The translations under genes were made by a program, and so were the position numbers. DNA of 64,000 nt from positions 124,001 through 188,000 of the forward strand of contig JAMZAV010001448.1 in the NCBI GenBank assembly GCA_024449915.1. The letters are read 5' to 3'. The notes below the pieces were generated by a model that made no database searches, was not told where the DNA came from, and saw only the letters and a program-made list of their open reading frames with translations. Source of the DNA: Sweltsa coloradensis. Its lineage: Eukaryota > Arthropoda > Insecta > Plecoptera > Chloroperlidae. Of the stretch, positions 13,401-24,500 are shown piece by piece; within the stretch, counting starts at the first letter, position 1, and each line of letters starts with the position of its first letter.

Positions 13401-14734
13401 AGTCTTTTGGTCTTTAAATTTAGCGTTTCGAATATACATATACTTCTTACGGGGGTGTGTTTCGATTCCACAGTTTTCAGTCGGTAAGATTTATACACTT
13501 TTTTTCATTCATCACATACATTAATAACCAATTTGGAATTTCCTGATCATAAAATTTACTCAATCACCCTAGATCTAGCACCCTCTGTTGTAACTCGTCC
13601 ACGGAGCGAGACTGCGAACGATGTGAAATAATAGTGCTTCGCGCCTCGCGGACCGTAGACCGGACTCACGGCGCCGCACCGTATCGGAGCTTCTGCAGTA
13701 CATCGTGCAGCCACAGACGTACATTGCAACTGCGGCCGTCTATTGGACGGCTATTTTTCGAATATTCTGAGTGACATTTGCGAAATCCCACCTCCAGTGC
13801 CTCTTTCAAGCTCCCATTATCACCAACTTAGGCCTACAGGCCAAACTCCGGTTGACTCTTAAAAAATACTACAATTTGCATCTGTTCTAACTTTGTCAAT
13901 AAGCAAGATATCAAGATGAATTCTTTTGCTACTTATATACTACAAATACCTATGTTCCTATTTGCCCCATGTATTTTTAATGCACCTACCTTGCTTCTTA
14001 TAATGCTTGTTCCTTATTGCCCAAAAATGTTGGGGTAATAAGGAACAATATGCGCGTGTAGAAAAAAATCATTGCATCTAAAATAACACATGAATGCAAA
14101 ATATTTAATTTTATTAAGAAAGCCAATGTTTCAATGTATCTGATACCACTAAAACATTTATAACATGTTTTTCTAGTTATATGTAAATTGAGATCATAGG
14201 TCAACTTACACAAATTTGTTCCTAATTACCCCAATCTCCCCTATATTAGCAAGTAGGGCCCTACTCAGTGACATTTCTAAACCTACTAGCTCAAACCGAG
14301 TTCGTACAATAGCTAGTCCGGCCTGAAAGCTCGTGATAAACTAAAGTGAACAGAGATTGGAAATCCAGCTTAGACTGGGCTAGTCCGGACTCAGCGTGCG
14401 TGATAACGACTAATGTGGTCAATGAAATTAGTGGTTGTGTCTGAAATGTGTTTTGGCCTGCTAGCCTAGGCCTACCAACCGCTAGCCTGCTGACAACGAC
14501 CAACTAAAGTGAAATCATAGGCAAGCAGCAGTGGAGCTATGACTATGAGTGGCTGGCTGTGAGTTCGGTTCAAAGTAAAATTTATGTAGGGACCTAGGCC
14601 TATAGGCCTAGGCCCGCCTATTTAAGACTTTTTTGGGCCTAAAGAAGTGTAAGTGTAGCCTACAACAAATGGGTAGGGTAGGCTATGTTAGCTTGGCCCT
14701 TCTTTTTATTATTTATTCTTGTCACTTTAACAGT

Positions 14735-14930
14735 AGGCCTAACAAGAAACGGCATCGACGCTAGTAACATTTTGCTATAACACTTAAAATCCGAAGAAAT
14801 TTCATGCCGCGAAGAGCCTTGCTGATGGCACAAAACTAACACGCCACATCATCACATGTCATAGCCACAAGTGCTCCTTGCACAGGGAAGGGAAATGACT
14901 CACTGGGGAGTCTTTGAGGGCGGGCGGTAG
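14735..14930 (+). repeat. Dispersed repeat, copy 2
   Basis: Counterpart of 400-590, with an extra stretch after gacgctag and a TAGGCCTA word upstream of acaagaaacgg that copy 1 lacks. Confidence 0.7.
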
Positions 14931-15017
14931 GTCGTTCCATGGGTGTAGGCCTACAACCTGAAAAGAACAAGCACGTATGCCGAGCCGAGCACTCCTTTGG
15001 CCGGAGGCACACTGATA

Positions 15018-15237
15018 TTTGGTAAAAGTGAGTTATACCAGACCTGGGTTTACTTTTGCTCGAAAAAGAGTTTGTAGGGGGGTTAAGAAGGTGGTTTTCA
15101 GGCAAAAGTCGTTTGTGGGAGCAAATTGTTATTGCACCAATAGGGGCCCAAATAATGTAAACCACCTTCCTAACCCTCTACAAACTACTTTTTGGTCAAA
15201 AGTAAACCCAGGTGTGGTAAACTCACTTTTACCAAAT
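15018..15237. mobile_element. Hairpin MITE
   Basis: Two inverted arms of about 80 bp (tttggtaaaagtgagtt, gggtttacttttg, gtttgtagggggg) around a 60-bp loop. No coding frame. Confidence 0.75.
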
Positions 15238-15363
15238 GTTTTTTTTGTGCATAGGCCTAAGGACTGGCTGTCTTGATACAAGTTTTGTTTGTTATGTTTG
15301 TCAACATGTTTCCTTGATTTCGGACACTCAACAGTTCAGGCAGAACGTCGACAAGTGAGGGCC

Positions 15364-15398
15364 TCTGAAGAAGGGAGATGAAACTTTCCCAAAACGTC
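15364..15398 (+). ncRNA. Degenerate hammerhead-like motif
   Basis: CTGAAGA, a hairpin arm AGGGA with TTTCCC, then AAAAC and GTC. The overall order is that of the two Penelope-like motifs, but the essential G of GAAA is replaced by A, so activity is unlikely. Probably the end of an older relative. Confidence 0.3.
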
Positions 15399-15728
15399 AG
15401 GGTCAATTGGATGCCTCCTTCTTTTAGTTATTCACGGCACTAAGCCCAATTCAGAAATTATAATTTAACATAATAATGATAATAATATGTCAACAAAAAT
15501 TTGAAATTAGGTCTACATACTATAGGCTAGGGTAGGGACCTACCGGTGATATGGGAAACCGTAGGACAAGCGCTGCGAGCGGTGCAGTTCAACGAACTCA
15601 GTCTGCCCCATTATTCACGCAGGATTGAAAAAAAATGTAAATCAATCAAGAAACTAAAAATCCATCTCAGCGGGGTCAATCTATTTAGATCTACAATGCA
15701 TCAACAATCAGATGTTATGAAGTAAACC

Positions 15729-15870
15729 GTCTCGGTAGCTTAGAGGTAAAGCACTCGATTGGGAGACCGGGGTTCGTTACCCTGATGGATTTTGTAATTT
15801 CTGGATTGATTTGCACATAAAATCAATTATAGGCCTACCTATGGGAGTGTTTCCCGATTTGAAATTGAGA
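15729..15870 (+). mobile_element. tRNA-derived SINE
   Basis: Head tcggtagcttagaggtaaag (A-box-like) and ggggttcgttaccctga (B-box-like), then a tail ending ggagtgtttcccgattt shared with 29,998-30,135. Confidence 0.6.
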
Positions 15871-16051
15871 AATTAAATTATTTTGTTGTGCAAATAAATA
15901 AGGCTGTGAGACAGCTAAATCACAACCCCTGTCGCAAGGCGGACGCTAGACTGCTGACTGCCTAGGCCTACTGTCATCAGACATTCTTTTCCTTTTTGTA
16001 AACTTTGATGATTGTTTAAATTATAACCCACAACACTGCACATCTGTTGTT

Positions 16052-16076
16052 TAATTATAATAAATAATAATAATAA

Positions 16077-16114
<38 letters not shown>
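16052..16114 (+). repeat. (TAA)n microsatellite
   Basis: About 20 trinucleotide units next to the end of the minus-strand Penelope-like copy. Confidence 0.95.
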
Positions 16115-16115
<1 letters not shown>

Positions 16116-16537
16116 TCCAAATAAAGGCTTTTGCGGCCCGGTAAATAATAAACACAATTAATTGGTCGGGACATTTCACCGCTTCGAATATAGGCCTATA
16201 TGCTTTTATTGCTTTTGACGTTTCAGCCCAACTGTGTGGGCTATCCTCAGAAAACAAGAAATTAAATCTTTAAAAAAACTTTTAAAATTATAAGCCAAGA
16301 CAAGGCATAACATAGAAAAACAAAATAACAACAAAACAAACCGTTACCAGGCCGCCGCCTTCTAAAAAAATGCATTACAATCTTATGACGTCTTCTCACA
16401 CCTACAATGTCACATTTGAGAATTTCTGGTACGTATACGATCAGTCCGTCAAACTTCACTTTCTTGGGGCTGATCTAGTTCCTGGACAGGGAGGACGAGA
16501 AGGCCTGTATTCGATACCGGGAGTAAGATCTCGGGGA
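16115..16537 (-). mobile_element. Penelope-like retroelement 3' end, minus copy
   Basis: Reverse complement matches 21,087-21,470 with scattered changes, from the end of the ORF (ccgagatcttactcccgg) through the hammerhead-like motif to the gtcccgaccaattaattgtg terminus, and continues into an inverted copy of the ggcccggtaaataat piece and an AT microsatellite. Truncated at its 5' end at about 16,537. Confidence 0.75.
16209..16257 (-). ncRNA. Hammerhead ribozyme-like motif, type I, minus copy
   Basis: On the minus strand: TTGTTTT, CTGAGGA, T, AGCCC, loop, GGGCT, GAAAC, GTC, AAAAGCAA. Stem I here forms seven pairs (TTGTTTT with AAAA-CAA, one bulged G), better than in the plus copy; core and stem II are identical. 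Conservation of the paired core in both copies supports a real fold. Confidence 0.65.
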
Positions 16538-16726
16538 TCATAATAATAATTTAAAAAAAAAAACATTTAAAAAGCAGTTAGGGCCTACTATTACAATATT
16601 GAATTGCGAGACAATACGGACAAAAGCGTGGCTATTTTAAGCGCATGAGTGGTAAGTGAACATGACCGCTCACAGCACCCTCTTTCTGTCATACGATCTC
16701 CCATAGATTTATGGTAAAAGGTAGGC

Positions 16727-17095
16727 CTATTGGAACGAGAAACCTGGACTCTGGGAGATGGAGAGGAGAGTTGTATGCAGGGGGCAGAAATGAGATTTCT
16801 GAGGAGCACAGTGAGCAAGGCAAGAAGCCTGTACAGAATGCAAAACACGGACATTAGAGAAATACTTGGTAGACTAGAGAGAAGTTGGACACAATTGAGT
16901 ATGGACATATGAAACGAATGCTGGAAGATAGGGTGCCCTAGAGAATGTATGAAAGGATTGACGAAGGAAGAAGAAGACGGGGGCGGCCAAGAAGAGATGG
17001 AAGGATTCCATAACAGGACACTTGGAGGCAAGAAGAGAGTCAGCTGGGAGTATATGAAAGAGATACAATTGTGGGAGGATAGAAAGAAGTAAAAA
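16727..17095 (+). pseudogene. LINE ORF2 C-terminal remnant, plus strand
   Basis: Frames read ETWTLGDGEES, EMRFLRSTVSKARSLYRMQN, TDIREILGR, then MKRMLEDRVP and RIDEGRRRRGRPRRDG across two shifts. ExRFLR, (R/Q)NxDIRE and GRRRRGRPRxxW are the standard C-terminal blocks of non-LTR retrotransposons. Followed by its 3' untranslated tail. Confidence 0.75.
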
Positions 17096-17620
17096 AAATT
17101 GGTAGCAAGTCCGCGGGTGTTTGCACTACCCATACCACTGATTATATCACTGATATTTCCTATTAAAAAACATCGATCTTTGGTTGGTTATCGCTTTATT
17201 TATTTATTATTATTTATTTATTTATTTAATTAACGTCTATCCTATTCAGTTATAAAAACTGATTTACAAAGGAGGAAATAAATCTAATTACATAGATGCA
17301 GACACAACAATGAACTACATTTAAGTAAATATTTGAAATAGTAATATTACAACAATGCATTAAATACTCAACAAATTTGATAACAAATAAAATGGATATT
17401 AAATGCAATTTATGAATGAATCGAATATATAAAAAAAAGGGGGTGGGGAATGAAAAAAAAAAAAAGAAAAGAAAAAAGAAAAAAGGAAAGGAAAAAAAAG
17501 AAAGAAAGAAAGAAACTCACTCGTCGATTGCGTCGGGGCCTACAGGGTTGGCTTGGTCGCTTTGGTTTACTGTCCCCCACTGAAAATCAGTTGCATGACT
17601 GAGTGGGTAGACTCTAAAAT
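17095..17620 (+). mobile_element. 3' tail of the LINE, split by an inserted repeat
   Basis: The pieces 17,095-17,185 and 17,515-17,620 are contiguous in the minus-strand copy at 44,640-44,845, so 17,186-17,515 is an insertion (related to the tail at 4,860-5,080, ending in purine-rich microsatellite). Confidence 0.7.
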
Positions 17621-18097
17621 AGGCCCAAAGAAAAAAAAGTGATAGGGATTTTTAGGTTTTTAATTTAAAGCTGACCCTGCCAGCAGCAAGAAACAAGGAT
17701 GGATAATGATGGTGATTAGAAGCCTATATGCCAACAGACGAGGTACCGGTACAGTAAAAGTCAACAGCTCACCTGAGGCGGCTTTTACACAGTGGTAGAA
17801 CACAAATAAATAAAAACACAAACTAATATCTAAATATAGTTACCGGTACGAGACGTTTTGCCTTTTCTTCTGCCGTCCAAAGAAGTTGACACAAAGATTT
17901 TTTTTATTAATATGGTTAAAATTCACATTTTACAATACACAAAGATTTTTTTTATTAATATGTAGCCTGCAGTAATTTTTTTAAAATCGACATTAGAGCT
18001 TTTAGCATTTGACCTAAATATGAACATATTACTATTGGTTTGCTGGGTTTACATTTAAATGTGCCCCATTGGCTTCTAATTGGTACGCTGGCGCTCA

Positions 18098-18852
18098 AGG
18101 GCCCCTTACACGGGGAAGTTGAAAAAGTAAAAAGTGAAAAGAACGAGTAGCTTTTCGAAGCCTTCACACGGACAAAGAGAAAAAGTTTGTGCCTGGCGTC
18201 ACCTCTCGGCCTTTGTGCGAAACTGATGCGGCAAGAAGGGGTTACTAACCATGACAATTGTTTTCTTCAATCTTGATCTTCACACAGTACTGGCGCGTGT
18301 TTGTTTACAAGACCTAGGGCCTAGTGGAGCCTAGGCCTAGGTTAGGTACAAACCTGATGCTAAAAACGGCAACGTCACTGCCAGCCTTTCTTCAGCCGCG
18401 ATCGGGTTCCGCATTGCCTCTCTATTTTGGGGCAAACTAAAATGTGCTAGTTTGGTAGACGCTATGAAACACAATTTTTGCGCGTATTTTTCAAGTTGAC
18501 AGAATAACATTCAGATGACAATCGGGCAGGAATTTCCACCGCCACTTATATATCAAGCTGTGGCAAAGGTGTTACGTTTTTCTGCATCTTGATTTCTTAC
18601 CAAAGTTGAACTCAATGACAACGTTGTCGACCAATCACGGTCAACTCTTCAAGGCCATTCTACTTTTCACTTTTTACTTGTCGAGCAGAGTCCGACAAGT
18701 TGGGAGACTTTTCACTTTTTACTTTTCAACTTCCCCGTGTGAAGGCAACTCGAAAAGTCCCATAAGCTGCACGCTATCTCTACTACAAAAAAGCTACTTT
18801 TTCTCCTCACTTTTTCTTTTTACTTTTCCAACTTCCTCGTGTAAAGGGCCCT
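18098..18852. mobile_element. 755-bp TIR element (Harbinger-like)
   Basis: Ends AGGGCCCCTTACACGGGGAA and, inverted on the right, AGGGCCCTTTACACGAGGAA, followed on both sides by GTTGxAAAAGTAAAAAG-type sequence. Flanked by TCA on both sides (18,095-18,097 and 18,853-18,855). No coding capacity seen. Confidence 0.75.
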
Positions 18853-19434
18853 TCAAGGTGGAGGATAGGCACTTTGCTGTTCCCCATTTGTTATTCTGTC
18901 AAGATGTTTTGTTTTGCTATGCAAAGCTTTCTTTGCTATCCTCCATATTTGTCATCTGTCAAGATGTTTTGTTTGTTTTGTTTTGGGAGGTCCCAGTTGA
19001 AGTAGAAAGCTGTACAGTGTTGTCAAGTTACTGAGTGTACATTCATCTTTGGTCCTCATTTGCTCGAAAATTTTTAAGGTTACACGAAACCTTAGAACCT
19101 CTTTTAAGATTTGTATGTAGCCTACTGTATTTTTGCCTGTATTTATGCGAGTATGGCCTCGGATATATTTAAAAATATCAAGTTCAAAAAGTTGAGTGTG
19201 GCCATGGGAAGCCATTTTGTCAATAGTATTTATAACATACTGTATTTTAACAGTCAAGTGGTCAAGATAGGGGTGCGGTGCGGCCATTACTCGATGGCGG
19301 CTTATAATCGAGCAATTACGGTATTCTTTGCAAACTTTGAATACTAAATTCACAAACATAAATGTGACATTTCACCATAGGCCTATAACTCTTTGTAGGT
19401 TTTAATGTGTATGGCTTCCTGTGTTCCAATGTTC

Positions 19435-19505
19435 CGGTCTTGTGGATAGCTTCTCTGCTTCCAATCAAGAAGGTCCAGGGTTCAATTCCCGCTATAGGCA
19501 GAAGT
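19435..19505 (+). mobile_element. tRNA-like SINE head
   Basis: B-box-like ggtccagggttcaattcccg preceded by gtggatagcttctctgcttc. No foldable complete tRNA, so a SINE or tRNA relic. Confidence 0.4.
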
Positions 19506-19529
19506 TTTTTAACTTCTGATTTGGACTTA

Positions 19530-20490
19530 AGCAGGGCCGGATTAAGACATTTGGCACCCATAGGCTAAAACAAAAATACGCCCCCCCCCCCCTATTTCAA
19601 CATGCTGAAAAACATAATATGCGTGCATTTAAGCTTTAAAAAAGCAGTGAAGCAACTTCTTCTCAATGAATGTTTTTAGGCCTACTCTGTTCAAGATTTC
19701 CTAAATCATAAATTTTAAGTAATACAACAACGTTAGAAATAGTTTATTGACTTCATATTTGTATTATTTATTAAACAATATAGCCTATTTTAATTCTGGT
19801 TGATTTGTATGAAGGCAGAGGCTTATGTAGGCCTATGTATTGATTGCAAGGCAGATTGATTGTATGAAAGCAGAGGCTTATGTATGTATTGATTCCATTG
19901 ATTTTATTGACTTCAGATTTGTATTATTTACTAAATTATAATCTATGTAGTACTGTAATTCTGATTGATTGTTTGGTTTGGTTGGTTGTATGAAGGCAGA
20001 GGCTTATGGACTAGTCTCATATAATGTCAACAGTAATTTCATGTATGTTTATGTCTTATGTTTATGATAATGATATTGTGTACGTTTTTATGTATTGACA
20101 AGTCCCACAGTGGTAATTGTATTGTATTGTATTGTATTTATTAATTAATTCATGTTTTGAGCTCTTCTGCTCGGATACAGAATATTGACATTTTATATTT
20201 CACAGTGCATATTCCTTATAATTACTGTTACAGAGCAAATTACTAGGATTAGTTATAAACATATTAAGTATAGTATAGGAAATATACTATACCCATAACA
20301 GTATTTGTATAAATTAGATTATTTAATTTATAGCCTATTTCAATTAATACATAACCTAATAACCTAATATTCTTCTTACAATGTAGGCCTACTGCTCAGA
20401 TGGACACAAAATAAAATACTATTTACTAATACCCTATTCCTACACCCTTGAATGGTTAATATTCCAAGTTGTGATTCAGCTTTGTTTTAC
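19530..20490. other. Stretch upstream of calnexin exon 1
   Basis: Starts with a hAT-style end (cagggccggattaagacatt) near 19,533, then AT-rich DNA with three partial repeats of gaaggcagaggcttatg (19,812-20,010) and a (ATTGT)n run near 20,120. The missing calnexin 5' exon could lie here or further up; I see no clear CpG-rich promoter. Confidence 0.5.
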
Positions 20491-20492
20491 AG

Positions 20493-20614
20493 GTCGTCAT
20501 ACAGCCACTAGGATGAATTGGAAGCTCTTATGCTTCTGTTTGGTAGTCTCTATTTATGTGGATGAGGTAAAATCTGACGAGGATGAAGACGACGGGTTTG
20601 TCACCACTGAAGAG
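20493..20614 (+). CDS. CANX: Calnexin exon 1: end of 5'UTR, start codon and signal peptide
   Basis: A pyrimidine-rich acceptor (tttgttttacag) ends at 20492, so at least one non-coding exon must lie upstream; I could not place it. Translation starts at 20513. The first 20 residues are hydrophobic ([16 protein letters not shown] then DEVKS), a typical signal peptide. An acidic stretch (DEDEDD) follows, as in other calnexins. The exon ends GAAGAG|gtaggc in phase 0 after 34 codons. Confidence 0.9.
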
Positions 20615-21471
20615 GTAGGCCTAGACTAGACTAGAATACACTATTTACAAAATAAGTGGTTTTAGTGGTTTGTCTGTACCCTACATCTGAAAATGCTTCT
20701 TGCAAAATGTAGATACAATGACAATAAACCATTTATTATTATTATTATTTCAAATTTAAGGCTTTCGCGGCCCGGTAAATAATTAACAAGATTGAAAGAA
20801 CATAAAGCGCATTGTAGGCATGCTCGAGAAGAACAGTCGGCGGTTGCTAAACATGCTTGTGAAAATGCTAATAATCCAAGACATGAAATTCTGTTTGATA
20901 GTGCCACAATAGTTTGCAAAGAGCCTCGGTTACTGCCAAGATTGGTTAGAGAGTCCATTGAAATAGCTAAAACACCAAACAATTTTAATGGTGATGTTGG
21001 GTTTAAGCTGAGCGGGTCGTGGGCGCCCATAGTAAAACTGATTCAAGACAACTCCAACGCTGGCCGTATCGTAAATAAACGCATTATCCCCGAGATCTTA
21101 CTCCCGGTTTCGAATGCAGGCCTTCTCGTCCTCCCTGTCCCGGAAATGGATCAGCCCCAAGAAAGTGGAGTTCGACGGAGTGATCGGATACGCACCAGAA
21201 ATTCTCAAATGTGAGGTTGATCTGGTTGTGAAAAAGACTTCATTAGAATGTAATGCAATTTTATAGAAGGCGGAGCCTGATCATGGTAACTGTTTGTTTT
21301 GTTGTTGTTATTTTGTTTTTCTATGGGAAGCCTTGTCTTGGCTTATATTTTTGTAAGTTTTTAATTTTATTTCTTGTTTTCTGAGGATAGCCCACACAGT
21401 TGGGCTGAAACGTCAAACGCAATAAAAGCAGAATCGACGCGGCGAAATGTCCCGACCAGTTAATTGTGTTA

Positions 21472-21526
<55 letters not shown>

Positions 21527-24500
21527 GAGTAAGTTTATTAAAGGGGATATTACACCAAAAAAAATTTTTTACCACATAATCTATAACATAATAGGCCTAC
21601 TACACTCAAATGACAGAAAAAATTATATCTTGTAACTGTGATTTTACTTGAATTTTTAATTTTTTTAAATCATGAAATTTGCAAAAATTGGTGTTTTGGG
21701 AAATTTCTTAAATCGACTCTAACTTGCTGCTTTTTTGTTCCACATAGATACTAGAGCATCATACCAATCTAAAATGAACCTTTATTACATTGTGCCTTGA
21801 AACTGTGCACAAATATACACTCACCCTCTTGGTAATCAGCATATATTTTGACCGAACCACTGGCCCAAATTACAAAACAAAATATAGAGGATTTACAAAA
21901 AGTCTGTCGAGTACGACAATAATGTCCAGTATTTTTTCGGATCAAAATCCTCCAAGGTTACGGGGCATAATGATCGTCTCCATGTTATTTCTTATGGGGA
22001 AATTTTTGCCGATGGGCTTAGCTAAAAAAATACCAAGTTCAACATTTTTTTCCGGGTCAAGGTGAACCCAGTATTTTTGCTGTTAATTTCTTAATTAATA
22101 AATACCAGTTAGCCTGAATTAAATATATTTTTTTAGTTTAGAGGGTGAATAGGCCTAGGCCTTTAAGTTCAGTTTTGAGTTCATCAACTTGGTTGTACCA
22201 AACATTTGCAACAACCACATACCTATTCTGCTCAAATGCAGGACTCTGACAAAAGTTTTAATTACAACCCTGGTATTTTCTTAGACACTCTTTAAATTTA
22301 AAAACATTTCTAAGCAATTGGTTTACAACTCTTTCATCCTAACCATTCCAACACTTGATTACAGAAGAAATTTAGTGTTTTCTCTTTAATTGTGGAGGAT
22401 AACATTGAAGGTGGTAAAATAGTATATACAGCAGCATAAATCGTTCAAAATATACATACCGGTACTTAAATAATATGTAGGGCCTAAATACAATATAATT
22501 ATAATATACTATGTACCTATTCTAATAACCTGACACGTATAAATTTCAACATATCAACCTCATGTTCTGTGTTGACAAAATAGGTAGGGTAGGTACTTTC
22601 TTGTAATTTAAGGAAATGCATGTAGGGCCTAGGGTTACCTTTTGGTTCAATACGCACGTAGAACAAGGCCTTTTTGAACCACGCACTAGATTGCTCAATT
22701 TTAACGGCGCACTTTTGAATCTTCCAGTTACATGCGTTGTCAATGTCATTTCGTAAAATACGCTATCCCAAGGCACCTACCTCCTTTGTTTGACCAACCT
22801 CGTTGCAAGAAAAGTCCTAGAAGTGGCTCGTTAGGAACATGGCAAACCTCGTTTTACAACAAAATTAGTTGCCGCTGTACTTTTAGAATAATAATCCAGG
22901 CATGCGGACAAGGTCGTAGCTGGCAATCTTTGCTTTTCGCTTGTGTACATTTCCATGCATTGCCCCTAGGCGATGCCCAGAATGATGTCACAGAAGTACG
23001 GTATGTTCCAAACGACGCAAGACTAATATTCATTGAGTAACAATATTGGATAACATAATTTTGTCTCGGAAGTATTGAATTCCTTTCACAATTTACGCCA
23101 CCCAACAGCGCCCCTGGCGTGTTTTGTAAATAACTGTATACCTAGGTTGGTTATCTCTCCACTCTCGTCGAGTGAGCAAGGCCCTGTGTGGCCGAAACAG
23201 TTTGACGTAATATTTATTTGTCTCTTATCATCTAGTCCTATACGAGATCCTTGCAGTCAACGACCAGGTAAGCTGTTGGGTTCCTTCTCTACCCCCCCAT
23301 TTTAACGGTTATCAAATTGAGGTTTACATTTTTTTATAGTCGAAGCTTGGGCCTAGTTAGTCGTAACACGGCCATTAGTTCAGAAATACTTTTATTTGTA
23401 ATCCAGCCTATGAAGTGTGAGTTGGCCGCTGGAGTTGACTTGGCTAAGAATTATAACCACCTATGTGGGGCTAGGCCTACTCCATAGTTCTAAAAACAAA
23501 TTGTGCACCTTATTCGAACCTTAGGATCAACCAATGTACGGTTTGATGTTTATTACAGGAAGTGCCCTTTGTGGAGGAAGAAATTGCTTATTCCAGTCCC
23601 ACTCCATCTGGTAATGTGTACTTAGCTGAACATTTTGATGATCTTAATCGATTTAAGAACAACTGGGTTGTGTCGGAAGCTAAGAAGGAAGACACTGATG
23701 AAGATATTGCAAAATATGATGGTAAATAATAAATATATTCATCCATTTGGGAGTCTAGCCCTGAGTGTGTAAGGGATTTTTACTAAGAAAAAACAAAAGC
23801 ATTGAACATTGAAGATGTGTGTAACTTTTTTGTAAGTCATTGCTAGAGGCCATTTCTGAGCTATTATTGATTTGTGAATTATTCTCAAGTACTGTCACTT
23901 GAATCTGTACCTCCCATTTCTGTGATTTAAAAAAAATGCATGTAGGCCTACAGTAGGTAGGGTCTAGGAGTTTTTAAAAGGTGTTAAGGGCCATTCACAA
24001 CCAACTTAGTAGCTAACTTAGCCTCTAACTTAAAGGTTTGTCTTATGGAAAACAACACGTCTGTTCATGACCAAACTTAGCCTTTAACTTACATTTATCA
24101 GCAACCGAATGTTTGCAAACTCCAAGGTTTTACTTAGCAGCTAACTTAACATTAAGCTTTTAACCAATCAGAGAGAGACTCGAGCCGACAATTTCCGGTC
24201 ATATCCGATTGAAAACGTAAACAAACAGCAAAAATGGATCCCAAGAAACATCAGCTATTGTTCGATGAAAAGCTATTGAACGAATTCATGAAAAGGCCAC
24301 TGCTATATGTAAAATCTTCGTCTTTATACAAAGATAAGAATATAAAAGAAAACATTTGGCTATCGATTGGGGCAGAAATGTCAACTGACCGTCAGTATTA
24401 TTAACGTTTATTGCGGTACTAGGCCTAGCCCCCAGCTAGGGCTAGGCCATGTGAGGTTATGTAAGGCTTACGTCACGTTTATACGTTTATTATTTTTACC

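Larger units (their letters stand above)
5101..14243. mobile_element. Possible 9.1-kb element with inverted ends
   Basis: Left end TAGGGGAGATTGGGGTAATA then AGGAA; right end, inverted, TAGGGGAGATTGGGGTAATT then AGGAAC. The words ttggggtaat and aaggaac recur just inside both ends (5,130; 14,020-14,045). Could be one large DNA transposon or the ends of two separate copies. The interior shows no recognisable transposase, partly because 7,610-13,400 is unreadable. Confidence 0.4.
20756..21526 (+). mobile_element. Penelope-like retroelement, 5'-truncated copy in calnexin intron 1
   Basis: Begins with a terminal piece (ggctttcgcggcccggtaaa), then the C-terminus of the element's ORF (20,780-21,214), an untranslated region, a hammerhead-like motif (21,374-21,422) and a terminal (TTA)n run. 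The minus-strand copy at 16,115-16,537 shares the 3' 400 nt and carries the same terminal piece in inverted orientation, as expected for the direct or inverted terminal repeats of Penelope-like elements. Assignment rests on the endonuclease-like ORF and the ribozyme. Confidence 0.75.

Noticed and set aside
16591..17133. 180-codon minus-strand frame
   Set aside because: Antisense of the plus-strand LINE C-terminus, whose sense frames carry the family motifs.
18606..19034. 142-codon open frame
   Set aside because: Overlaps the end of a TIR element and consists of its Phe/Ser-rich repeats.
23183..23215. Hammerhead ribozyme in the palindromic repeat (ggcc...ggccGAAAC)
   Set aside because: No CUGANGA core upstream of the hairpin in either copy.
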